Origin: Acidobacteriota bacterium
GTDB taxonomy: Bacteria > Acidobacteriota > Thermoanaerobaculia > Thermoanaerobaculales > Thermoanaerobaculaceae
DNA: 64,000 bases
Assembly (NCBI GenBank): GCA_004298115.1
Contig: SCRJ01000085.1
Coordinates: 1-64,000 of the forward strand
Direction of reading: 5' to 3'
Of this stretch, positions 36,449 to 50,902 are shown in pieces. The position numbers and the translations under genes are program-made. The notes under the pieces are model-generated. The model saw only the letters and a list, made by a program, of their open reading frames with translations. It was not told the origin of the DNA and did no database searches. Each line of letters opens with the position of its first letter. Positions within the stretch are counted from its first letter, which is position 1.

Positions 36449-37477
36449 CTAGGTCGTCCCCGCTCCGGGCCCGGCCTCGGCGCCGAGCCCGCGGACGCGC
36501 CCGACCGACAGCCCGACGGCGCCGAGATACCCGAGCCCGAGCACCGTGATCGGGAAGAAGCAGATCGCGTGGTGGACGAGCGCGAATGCGGTGGCGGTGG
36601 GAACCCCGACGCTCATCAGCTGCGTCAGCCCGAAGCGGATCGCCCAGTGAAAGCCGCCGACACCGGCCGGAGCCGGCACGGCGAGGCCGATGACGCTGAC
36701 CGCGACGACGACGAACGCCTCGCCGAAGCTCATCGGAAACCCGAACGCGCGGGCCAGGAGCACGAGCTGCCACCCGATCGCGATCCACAACCCCAGACTC
36801 CAGATGGCGATCTCGGCCAGGCGCCGCGGGCTGCGCAGCACCTCGAGGCCGTCGAGGACGTGCCGGAAGAACGTCGCAACCCGGACCCGGAAGCGCTCCG
36901 GCGCCCACGACGCGATCCGCCGCACCGTCGCGTCCCGTCGGCGCAGCAGAAACCAGACCAGGACGACGGCCGCCGCGAGCCCGGCCGTCGTGAGCACCGC
37001 CGCGTCGCGCAACATATTCAAGTTCTTCGGGTTGAGGCCGTCGCGGGCAAACACGACCCCAGCCGCGAACAGGAGCAGGACGGTGGCGCCGTCGAGGAGG
37101 CGCTCGGTGAGGATCGACGCCAAGGTCGCCGCGGCCGGCATCCCGGTCCTCGCGCTGAGCAGCAGCGGCCGCACGATCTCGCCGGCGCGCAGGGGCAGGA
37201 CCGTCGAGGTCGCGAACCCGGCGGCCGTGCAGCCGAGCAGGTTGGCCGTCCCGGCCCGGCCGACCGGGCGCAGGATCAACCCCCACCGCAGCGCGCGCAG
37301 CGCGTACGTGAGGAGGGCGACGGTCAGCGAGGCGGCCAGCCAGCCGACCTTGACCTTGGTCAACGCCTGTCCCACCTGACCGAGCGGCGCCGTCCACAAG
37401 AACACCCCGAACAGGACCACAGCAAGCGCGATGCTCGCAGCGATCTTCCAGACGTGCCGGCCGGCGTTGCCACTCAT
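36449..37477 (-). CDS. Lysylphosphatidylglycerol synthase TM-region/flippase-like membrane protein
   Basis: Multi-[44 protein letters not shown]. Confidence 0.85.
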   Translation of the reverse strand: MSGNAGRHVWKIAASIALAVVLFGVFLWTAPLGQVGQALTKVKVGWLAASLTVALLTYALRALRWGLILRPVGRAGTANLLGCTAAGFATSTVLPLRAGEIVRPLLLSARTGMPAAATLASILTERLLDGATVLLLFAAGVVFARDGLNPKNLNMLRDAAVLTTAGLAAAVVLVWFLLRRRDATVRRIASWAPERFRVRVATFFRHVLDGLEVLRSPRRLAEIAIWSLGLWIAIGWQLVLLARAFGFPMSFGEAFVVVAVSVIGLAVPAPAGVGGFHWAIRFGLTQLMSVGVPTATAFALVHHAICFFPITVLGLGYLGAVGLSVGRVRGLGAEAGPGAGTT

Positions 37478-37502
37478 CGCGTCAGGGTAGTATGAGCGGA
37501 GG

Positions 37503-38444
37503 ATGAGAGCAACCGCGCGTCTCCTCGTCGCGACGAACGAGCTTTGCGGCGGGCATCGGCCGCCGCCGGGCCACCCCGACCGCCCCGAGAGGTTGCGCGC
37601 CGCAGTCGCGGGCGCTGCGGCGGCGGGCGCCGAAGCGCTCGCGGCGCCGCTCGACGAGGCCGCCGCGCTCGCGGCGATCGCGCGGGTCCATGCTCCCGCC
37701 CTCGCCGACCGCCTGCGGCGCGCTTGCGAGCACCCGCCGGGGCCGTTCGACTCCGACGACAACCCGGTCAGCCGCGGAACGTACTCGGCCGCACTCGCGG
37801 CGGCCGCCGCCGCCGTCGTCGCCGCCGGCGCCGTGGCCACGGGTGGGACGGCATGGGTGCCGGTGCGGCCGCCCGGCCACCACGCGCTGCGCGACCGGGC
37901 GATGGGGTTCTGTTTCTTCAACAACGCCGCCGTCGCCGCGGAGGAGCTCTTGGCACGCGGCTGCGGTCCCGTCGCGATCGTCGACTTCGACGTGCACCAC
38001 GGGAACGGGACCCAGGCGCACTTCTGGGAGCGCGACGACGCCTTCTTCCTCTCGATTCACCGCTACCCGTTCTTCCCCGGGAGCGGTGCGGGGGACGAGG
38101 TCGGTGCGGGGCGGGGACGGGGGTTCACCCGCAACGTTCCCCTCGCCGCGGGCGCCGACGACGCCGTCTACCGCGAAGCGCTCGAGATGGGCCTCGAGGA
38201 GTTGGGGCGCGTGCTCAGGCCGGCGGCGTGGGTCGTGTCGGCCGGCTTCGACGCCCACCGCGAGGACCCGCTCGGGGGCATGAACGTGTCCGACGAGGGG
38301 TTCGGGACGCTCGGCCGGTTGTTGCGGGCCGCAGCCGGGAAAAGCCCGTTGGTTGCGGTGTTGGAGGGAGGCTATAGCCTGGAAGCGCTGTACCGGTCGG
38401 TGCGAGCGTTCACCCTAGGGGTCGCCGGAGGCGCTGGCCCTTGA
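37503..38444 (+). CDS. Histone deacetylase-family (acetylpolyamine amidohydrolase-like) protein
   Basis: VPVRPPGHHALRDRAMGFCFFNNAAVAAEEL, VAIVDFDVHHGNGTQAHFW, SAGFDAHREDPLGG. Confidence 0.93.
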   Translation: MRATARLLVATNELCGGHRPPPGHPDRPERLRAAVAGAAAAGAEALAAPLDEAAALAAIARVHAPALADRLRRACEHPPGPFDSDDNPVSRGTYSAALAAAAAAVVAAGAVATGGTAWVPVRPPGHHALRDRAMGFCFFNNAAVAAEELLARGCGPVAIVDFDVHHGNGTQAHFWERDDAFFLSIHRYPFFPGSGAGDEVGAGRGRGFTRNVPLAAGADDAVYREALEMGLEELGRVLRPAAWVVSAGFDAHREDPLGGMNVSDEGFGTLGRLLRAAAGKSPLVAVLEGGYSLEALYRSVRAFTLGVAGGAGP

Positions 38445-38469
38445 CTTTTCGGGCAGCCCTCCCTATGTT
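38441..38469 (+). promoter_or_regulatory. Sigma70-like promoter for the secreted repeat protein
   Basis: TTGACT - 17 bp - TATGTT; -35 overlaps the upstream stop codon. Confidence 0.6.
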
Positions 38470-38513
38470 TGCAGACAAAGGTGTGACGTGAGCAACCAAC
38501 AGGAGGCCAGACG

Positions 38514-40298
38514 ATGCGCAAAACCCTAGGGAGAGTGGCGGTTCTCGCGATGTGCGTGCTCGTGGCCAGCGCCGCGCTCGCCGGCAGCATCATCGGCCGC
38601 GGCGCCGGTGCGCCGGCGGTGCAGACCGTATTCCGCATCGACACGCCGGCTCCGGGCGCGACGGTCTTCGGTATCGTCGAGGTCCGCGGCTTCGTCCTGG
38701 ATCCGCGCGGCGTGGCACGCGTCACCCTGCTCGTCGACGGCGCTCCGGTGCACGACGCCGACATCAACCAGCCGCGTCAGGACGTGAGGACCCGGTACGC
38801 CCGGTTCTACGGCGAGGACTTCCCTTACGACCCCGGGTTCACGACGTCCTTCCTGGCCGCGAACTACCCCGCCGGCAGTCATACCCTCGGGATCCGCGTG
38901 ACCTACTCGAACAGCGACGTGGCGGACCTCGGGGTCCGCACCGTGACGGTTGACACGACCACGAATCAGGCGCCGATCGGGGGGCTCGACAGCCCGCGTG
39001 ACCCGGCGGTCTACGGGACGCAGGACTACGTCTCGGGCGTGTTTCCGGTCGTCGGCTGGGCGATCGACGACACGGGCATCCGCCAGCGGGTCAGCCCGAC
39101 CGGCTGCAACCCGGCCACCGACGCGACCTGCCACATCCTCGCCGACATCGAGGTGATGCTCGACGGGATGGTCGTCGGCCAGGCGATCTACCCGCTGCCG
39201 CGGCCCGACGTGGCGAACGCCCATCCGGACGTCGCGGATGCGTTCCAGTCCGGGTTCCAGATGAACCTCGACACCTCGAAGTACACCAACGGGGCGCACA
39301 CGATCTCGGTGCGCGCCTGGGACACGCAGGGACTCTCGGTGGTTCTGGGGACCCGCGACGTGTGGTTCAACAACGGTTATGCGACGCTCGCCCCGTTCGG
39401 CAAGATCGACTGGCCGATGGCCGACGCGCACTTCTACTCGACCGATTGCTACGCGGCGCACCCGCCATCCGGAATCGAATACAACCCCGGCGATCACCTG
39501 GATTGGGTCTCGGGCTGGGCGATCGATCAGAACGACCAGAAGCAGTTCGAGGGCATCAAGTCGGTGCAGCTCCTCTTCGACGGCGCGCTCATCAGCGATA
39601 CGGACGTCGACTCGAAGAACTGGAACCCCCTCCTCGGGGCGATGCCTGACCCCTGCACGGCGTCTGTCGGCTGCACGGTGGGCCCCTACGGCATCTATGG
39701 CCTCGACCGGCCCGACGTGCTCTACCAGTACCCGCAGTTCACGATGGATGCCAAGAACTCCGGCTTCCTCTTCGCGGTCAACACCCGCTACTACCTGCAG
39801 ACCGGGCAGCTCCACCTCGGTCTCAACATCATCAGCATCCAGGTGCGCACCAAGGACCCGTTGCGCCCGGCCGTCGTGATCGACCAGATCCCGGTGATCG
39901 TGGACTGCAGCCCGGTCGGCGTCAACCCGTCGTTCGGGGAGCTCGAGCACCCGCTGGCCATGCAAGCGTTGCAGGGCACCGTGCAGGTGTCGGGCTGGCT
40001 GATCGACTTCCCGCAGTCGCTGCGGCAACTCAACTTCTACGTCGACGGCGTGCTCGACGGCAGCCTCGTGGTGACGGCGGGCGGAAACAGCATCGGGATG
40101 CTCCGCCCCGACGTCCCGAAGAGGTATCCGTGGCTGCCGTACCCGAACTCGCTCTACAGCGGTTTCCAGTACAACCTCGACACCACGAAGTACGTGGACG
40201 GCGTCCACCAGCTCGTGATCGAGTCGGTGGACTACAGCGGCTCGACGAACTACTGGGTGCAGCGTCCCCTCGTGTTCGACAACCTGAACCGGCCGTAG
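38514..40298 (+). CDS. Secreted Ig-like repeat protein
   Basis: Signal peptide; about four recurring units: GW.ID..........VDG then RPDV...YP....SGF...LDT.KY..G.H...I...D. Confidence 0.8.
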   Translation: MRKTLGRVAVLAMCVLVASAALAGSIIGRGAGAPAVQTVFRIDTPAPGATVFGIVEVRGFVLDPRGVARVTLLVDGAPVHDADINQPRQDVRTRYARFYGEDFPYDPGFTTSFLAANYPAGSHTLGIRVTYSNSDVADLGVRTVTVDTTTNQAPIGGLDSPRDPAVYGTQDYVSGVFPVVGWAIDDTGIRQRVSPTGCNPATDATCHILADIEVMLDGMVVGQAIYPLPRPDVANAHPDVADAFQSGFQMNLDTSKYTNGAHTISVRAWDTQGLSVVLGTRDVWFNNGYATLAPFGKIDWPMADAHFYSTDCYAAHPPSGIEYNPGDHLDWVSGWAIDQNDQKQFEGIKSVQLLFDGALISDTDVDSKNWNPLLGAMPDPCTASVGCTVGPYGIYGLDRPDVLYQYPQFTMDAKNSGFLFAVNTRYYLQTGQLHLGLNIISIQVRTKDPLRPAVVIDQIPVIVDCSPVGVNPSFGELEHPLAMQALQGTVQVSGWLIDFPQSLRQLNFYVDGVLDGSLVVTAGGNSIGMLRPDVPKRYPWLPYPNSLYSGFQYNLDTTKYVDGVHQLVIESVDYSGSTNYWVQRPLVFDNLNRP

Positions 40299-40320
40299 CG
40301 GCCGGCCGATGATGCACGAC

Positions 40321-40352
40321 CGCCCCGGGGACCGCCCGGGGCGGTTTCATTT
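40321..40352 (+). terminator. Stem-loop terminator
   Basis: CGCCCCGGG-GACCG-CCCGGGGCG followed by GTTTCATTT. Confidence 0.65.
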
Positions 40353-40394
40353 GGGCTCGCCGCGGGGTACGATCCGTCCTTCAAGGGAGGCCCG

Positions 40395-46190
<5,796 letters not shown>

Positions 46191-46216
46191 CCTAATCTCG
46201 AGGCAAAGGAGCGAAC

Positions 46217-46432
46217 ATGGAGCTACCGAACAAGGTTCTGGTCTACAGTCAGATTCTCGGGCTTTCGGGAACCGCCGGGACGCTGGTCGATATCCGCGAC
46301 GAGGGGTGCTACGAACTCCGCCTCACGAGCCAGGGGAAGCTGCACGTCGTGCTGCTCCCGATCACCCAGACGGGTCTCGTCTTCGCCGAGGCGGAACCCG
46401 AGGTCGCGCCGGTCGAGAGCATCGAGCGCTGA
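46217..46432 (+). CDS. Small conserved-looking hypothetical protein (71 aa)
   Basis: RBS AAAGGAG 9 nt upstream of ATG; non-repetitive translation MELPNKVLVYSQILGLSGTAGTLVDIRDEGCYELRLTSQGKLHVVLL. Confidence 0.65.
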   Translation: MELPNKVLVYSQILGLSGTAGTLVDIRDEGCYELRLTSQGKLHVVLLPITQTGLVFAEAEPEVAPVESIER

Positions 46433-46438
46433 GAGCAC

Positions 46439-46464
46439 GGGCGCGGCGGGCCACGGCCGCGCCC
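46439..46464. terminator. Hairpin between convergent genes
   Basis: GGGCGCGGC/GCCGCGCCC stem, 8-nt loop; T-poor. Confidence 0.4.
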
Positions 46465-46470
46465 CGGGGC

Positions 46471-46899
46471 TTACCGGCCGCGCGAGAGCCGGGGGAGCAG
46501 CGCCGCGTCGGCGAGGATTCGCTCATGGTCGAACGCGAGCTCGATGCCGGCGAGGCCGGCGAACCAGCGGGCCTCCGCCGCGTCGTCGCCGCCCGCGATG
46601 GCGCCGCCGGTGACGCGGCACAGGTACACGGTCGAGACGGTGTGGCCACGCGGATCCCGGCCCGGGCCGGAGTAAACCCCCAGCAGCGCGACCGGCTCGA
46701 CCTCCAACCCGGTCTCCTCCCGGGCCTCGCGCACGCAGGCCGCCTCGCACGACTCGCCGATTTTCACGAACCCTCCGGGCAGCGCCCACCGTCCCTGAAA
46801 CGGCGGGTGTCCGCGGCGGATCAGGACGACGCCGCGCGCTGGATCCACGATGACGGCGTCGGCGGTGAGCCGGGGGGTGACGGGTGCGGGCATGGTCAT
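46471..46899 (-). CDS. NUDIX hydrolase
   Basis: Nudix box GGFVKIGESCEAACVREAREETGLEVEP. Confidence 0.93.
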   Translation of the reverse strand: MTMPAPVTPRLTADAVIVDPARGVVLIRRGHPPFQGRWALPGGFVKIGESCEAACVREAREETGLEVEPVALLGVYSGPGRDPRGHTVSTVYLCRVTGGAIAGGDDAAEARWFAGLAGIELAFDHERILADAALLPRLSRGR

Positions 46900-47984
46900 T
46901 CCTCTCCATTGGCGCGATGCGGGGATCCGGCGCGGCGTCGGCCGCACGCCGCCGCGAGCTTGGCCAGCAGGGTGGACGAAGGCACGGACGGGTGATCGGG
47001 ATCGTGCCAGCGCCATCCGGCGCGGTCCTCGCCGACGCGCGCCGCGGCCACCGATCCGACGAACGGGAGGACCTGGATGTCACGATGCGTGATTGTGTGC
47101 CGCACGGCGGCGACCGGCGCGAGCGGGACCGGCCAGGCGGCGTCCCGCGCGAGCGCCCGGGCGGCCGCCTCGGGGTCCTCGCGGTCGGCGAGCACCGCGA
47201 ACGGCGGCAACCAGAGTCCGGCCAGCAACGGCCCCTCGTCCACCCGACGCAGCAGGACCGTCCGGTCCGGCCGTTCCAGCCAAACGGCCGCCCAGCGCTG
47301 GCGCTCGCGGCGGCGGTGGGTGCGGGGCAAGGGGAACGCCTCAGCGGCGCCGGCCGCGGCCGCGGCGCAGCGGGGCAGGAGGGGGCACTCGTCGCAGCGG
47401 GGCGACGTCGGCGTGCACACCGTGGCGCCCAGCTCCATCAGCGCCTCGAAGAGCTCGGGGTCGGGGGCGCCGACGTGCAGGTCGCGGGCGAAGGCGCGCC
47501 CCGCGCGCAGCAGCGCAGGGCTGCCGAGCGGGAGCGCGAGCGCGAGGACCCGGGCGGTCACGCGCGCGACGTTGCCGTCGACGGGCGGCTCGTCGCCGCC
47601 GAAGGCGAGGGCCGCGACCGCCGCGGCCGTGTAGGCGCCGAAGCCGGGCAACATGGCCAGCTCCCGGGCGGTCGTCGGCCAAGCGCCGCGTGCCACGATC
47701 GCGCGCGCGGCCCGGTGCAGGAGACGGGCGCGGCGGTAGTACCCGAGGCCGGCGAACGCGTGCACCACCTCATCGACGTCCGCCGCGGCGAGCGCGGCGA
47801 TCGAAGGGAAGCGCCGCAGAAAGGCGGGATACGCGGCGGCGGCGCGCTGCACCTGCGTCTGCTGCGCCATCACCTCGGACACCACCACCGAATAGGGGTC
47901 GCGGGGGATCGGTCCGCGCCACGGCAAGTCCCGGCGGCCGCGCCGGAACCAGCCGATCAACGTCCCTGCGTCCTGCGCCGCCAC
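46896..47984 (-). CDS. mutY: A/G-specific adenine glycosylase
   Basis: DPYSVVVSEVMAQQTQVQRA, LPGFGAYTAAAVAALAFG, CTPTSPRCDECPLLPRC Fe-S cluster; GTG start with TACACT-N6. Confidence 0.93.
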   Translation of the reverse strand: MAAQDAGTLIGWFRRGRRDLPWRGPIPRDPYSVVVSEVMAQQTQVQRAAAAYPAFLRRFPSIAALAAADVDEVVHAFAGLGYYRRARLLHRAARAIVARGAWPTTARELAMLPGFGAYTAAAVAALAFGGDEPPVDGNVARVTARVLALALPLGSPALLRAGRAFARDLHVGAPDPELFEALMELGATVCTPTSPRCDECPLLPRCAAAAAGAAEAFPLPRTHRRRERQRWAAVWLERPDRTVLLRRVDEGPLLAGLWLPPFAVLADREDPEAAARALARDAAWPVPLAPVAAVRHTITHRDIQVLPFVGSVAAARVGEDRAGWRWHDPDHPSVPSSTLLAKLAAACGRRRAGSPHRANGEE

Positions 47985-48014
47985 AAGCGCAGTGTACCGC
48001 GGTAGAATCCACGG

Positions 48015-48803
48015 GTGGCCGAGCGACCGCAAGCGTGTCCGGTGTGCCGGGGTACCGGGTTTGCGATCGAGACCCGCAACGGGGTCGAGATCGCGGTGAC
48101 GTGCGGCTGTCGGCGGGCGAGCGGCGGCGGCGCGCTGTTGGCGGCGGCGCGCATCCCGCCGCGCTACCGGCACTGCACGATCGAGAGCTTCGAGGTCTGG
48201 AGCAGCGACCTCGGCAGCCGCAACCTGCAGGCCCGGGCCCGGCGGCGGACGCGGGAGTTCGTCGACTGCTACCCCGGGGTGGACAAGGGCCTCCTGTTCA
48301 TGGGGAGCGTCGGTACCGGTAAGACGCACCTCGCCGTGGCGGCGCTCGCCGAGTTGGCCCAGACCAAGGGCGTGCGGGGCCTCTACGTCAACGCGCTCGA
48401 TCTCGTGCAGCAACTGCAGATGTCGTTCGACGGCGCCGGCCCGAGCCGGGAGGAGATCCTCGGGCCGGTGACCGACAGCGAGCTCCTGGTTCTGGACGAG
48501 ATCGGGGCGGGCCGTCTCACCGAGTGGGTCCGCGACCTCCTGTACTACGTCATCAACGCCCGCTACATGGCGGAGCGCGTCACGGTCTTCACGACCAACT
48601 ACCTCGATTCGCCGCAGCCTCCGCATGCGGAAGGCCCGGGCGGCAGCCAGGAGCAGGGACGCGGGGAGCGCTGGCAGGAGACGCTCGCCGACCGCATCTC
48701 CGAACGGCTGCGCTCGCGCCTGCACGAGATGGCCGACGTCATCGAGCTGCGCGGCGACGACTTCCGCGCCCGCCGCGCGGGACGGGGCGGCGGACGCACT
48801 TGA
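48015..48803 (+). CDS. DnaC/IstB-like AAA+ ATP-binding protein with N-terminal zinc-binding-type motif
   Basis: CPVCRGTGFAIETRNGVEIAVTCGC; GLLFMGSVGTGKTHLAVAALAEL Walker A; LLVLDEIGAG Walker B. Confidence 0.87.
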   Translation: MAERPQACPVCRGTGFAIETRNGVEIAVTCGCRRASGGGALLAAARIPPRYRHCTIESFEVWSSDLGSRNLQARARRRTREFVDCYPGVDKGLLFMGSVGTGKTHLAVAALAELAQTKGVRGLYVNALDLVQQLQMSFDGAGPSREEILGPVTDSELLVLDEIGAGRLTEWVRDLLYYVINARYMAERVTVFTTNYLDSPQPPHAEGPGGSQEQGRGERWQETLADRISERLRSRLHEMADVIELRGDDFRARRAGRGGGRT

Positions 48804-50902
48804 CCGAACCGGCGACGCGGTTGTGGCGGTTGCTCCCCGCGCTGGCGTTCGCGGCTCTCGGTTGTGCGGTCGGCCCGCAGGTGGCGGCGCCGGTCGTGCC
48901 GGGGCCCGCACCGTCGCCGACGCCGCAGGCCGGGGCTCCGCCTCCCGCCGCGCCGGTTGCGGCACCGGCGCCCCCGGCGCCGTGCGCCGCGGCGCCGCCC
49001 TGCGCCTTGCCGCCACGAGCCGACGTCGGACCGCCGCAGGTGCGCGTCCTGTTGACGGTGCCGCCAGGGCCGGTGCTCCCCGAACCGGGCAGGCGGTACG
49101 CCTGCGTCGTCGGCGACGCGCCGGCCGTCCTGCTGCGCGGACCGATCACGGCGACGGCGCCGGCGGGACCGGCCCAGGTTCAGGTGGGGGCGTTCGGGAA
49201 CGAGGCGAACGCGGCGGCGGTGGTGGCGCGACTCGCGGCGGCGGGGTTCGAGGGCGCCGTCGCCGAGCCCAAGGACGCGCTCATCCGCGTCGTCGCGGTG
49301 GGGAGGGAAGGGGAGGACACGGCGACGCTGGCGGGCCGCCTGCGCGCCGCCGGTTTTCCCGGACAGGCCGCGAACGCACCGGCGTCCGGCGAGGTCGTGC
49401 TCGCGGGCGAGGGCGGCGCCACGGTGCGCGGCCCGCGGGTGCTGTTGGTGCCGCTCGACCCCGACCCCGTCCGGGTCGGCGCCAAGGCGGTGCGCGGGGA
49501 GATCGAGCTGCGCCCCGGCGCCGGCGGCGTCGCGGTGATCAACGTCCTCAACCTCGAGGCGTACCTGCGCGGGGTGGTTCCGGCCGAGATGGGGCCGCGC
49601 GCGTTTCCGCTGCTGGAGGCGCTCAAGGCGCAGGCGGTGGCGGCCCGAACGTACGCGGTCGCGCACCTCGGCGAGCACGCGCCGGAGGGGTACGACCTCT
49701 GCGACTCGCCGGCGTGTCAGGCGTACGAGGGCGTGGAGGCCGAACAACCGCTCACCGACCGCGCGGTGCGCGAGACGGAAGGGGAGATCGTCACGTATCT
49801 GGGGCGCCCGATCGACGCGATGTACCACTCGACGTGCGCCGGCCACACCGAGGACGGCGGGGCGCTTTTCCCGGCGCGGGCGGCGCCGTACCTCAAAGGC
49901 GTGCCGTGCCGCGGCGAGCGCACCCTTGCGGCCGGCGTCTCCTCGCCGCGGGGGCCGTGGCTGGGTCCGGTCGAGCGTCTCGCGACGGTGGGCCGGAGCT
50001 TGGCCGAGGTGCTCGGCTGTGCCGCGTCCCCGCATCCGCTGGCGGCGCGACTGGCGGGCGCGCAGCCGGGGCCGGGAGTCGCCGGGATCGTCGCGGCGTT
50101 CGCGGTCCCGGCCACGGCCGCGACGCTGCACGTGGCGCACGGGAGGACGGCGGAGGACACGGCCCTGGACCTCCTCCGTCTCTTCCGGTTGCCGCTGCCG
50201 CCGTCGCCCAGGGGCGACCGCCAGGCGGCGTGGGAAGTGGCCCTCGTGGTGCGGCTGGGGCAGCTCGCCGGGACCGTGCAGACTCACGAGGGGCGCCTCG
50301 TCCCCGGTCCCAGCGGCCTCAGACTCGTGCTCGACGGCGATGCGGGCACACGGGACATCCCCAGGGCGGAGCGCGTCCTCGAGCGGCGCGGCGAGCGCTG
50401 GAGGGACGGGCCGGTCGAGTTTTCCGCCGGGTCGCGGGCCACGCTGTGGTGCGCGGCCGGGACGTGCCCGGTCCTCGAGGTCGAGGCGCTCGAGGACGCG
50501 GACGCGGGCTCGTCCTGGACGTGGTGGGTGAGGGAGTTCTCGCTCGACGAGCTCGGCGCCAGGCTCGGGGTGGCGGGTGTTCGGGCGGTGTCGGTGACCG
50601 CGCGAGGCGTGTCGGGCCGGGCGCTCTCGGTGTCGGTGAGCGGCCGCGACGGCAGCAAGGAGTTCGGCGGGATGGCCTTCCGCCGCGCCCTCGACCTCCC
50701 CGACACTCTGTTCGTGGTGACGTGGGTACGCACCGGCTCCGCGCCTCGTGCGCGCTTCCTCGGCCGGGGGTGGGGACACGGCGTCGGCATGTGCCAGAAC
50801 GGGGCGTACGGGCTGGCCCGCGGCGGGGCGGGCTACGTCGAGATCCTCAAGACCTACTACACTGGCGTCGAGGTGACTCGCTGGCAAGGGGGGAAACGAT
50901 GA
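48800..50902 (+). CDS. SpoIID/LytB-domain protein with SPOR domain (lipoprotein-like)
   Basis: LAFAALGCAVGP lipobox; SPOR-like VQVGAFGNEANAAAVVARLAAAGFEGAV; SpoIID YLRGVVPAEMGPRAFPLLEALKAQAVAARTYA...GWGHGVGMCQNGAYGLA; TTG start. Confidence 0.87.
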   Translation: MTEPATRLWRLLPALAFAALGCAVGPQVAAPVVPGPAPSPTPQAGAPPPAAPVAAPAPPAPCAAAPPCALPPRADVGPPQVRVLLTVPPGPVLPEPGRRYACVVGDAPAVLLRGPITATAPAGPAQVQVGAFGNEANAAAVVARLAAAGFEGAVAEPKDALIRVVAVGREGEDTATLAGRLRAAGFPGQAANAPASGEVVLAGEGGATVRGPRVLLVPLDPDPVRVGAKAVRGEIELRPGAGGVAVINVLNLEAYLRGVVPAEMGPRAFPLLEALKAQAVAARTYAVAHLGEHAPEGYDLCDSPACQAYEGVEAEQPLTDRAVRETEGEIVTYLGRPIDAMYHSTCAGHTEDGGALFPARAAPYLKGVPCRGERTLAAGVSSPRGPWLGPVERLATVGRSLAEVLGCAASPHPLAARLAGAQPGPGVAGIVAAFAVPATAATLHVAHGRTAEDTALDLLRLFRLPLPPSPRGDRQAAWEVALVVRLGQLAGTVQTHEGRLVPGPSGLRLVLDGDAGTRDIPRAERVLERRGERWRDGPVEFSAGSRATLWCAAGTCPVLEVEALEDADAGSSWTWWVREFSLDELGARLGVAGVRAVSVTARGVSGRALSVSVSGRDGSKEFGGMAFRRALDLPDTLFVVTWVRTGSAPRARFLGRGWGHGVGMCQNGAYGLARGGAGYVEILKTYYTGVEVTRWQGGKR

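Noticed and set aside
38514-40298. Protein repeats interpreted as a DNA tandem repeat or CRISPR-like array
   Set aside because: Repeats are visible only at protein level and strongly diverged; no regular DNA repeat/spacer pattern.
48015-48803. IstB-like ATPase as an IS21 mobile element
   Set aside because: No istA-type transposase, terminal inverted repeats or target duplication seen; better explained as a helicase-loader-like gene.
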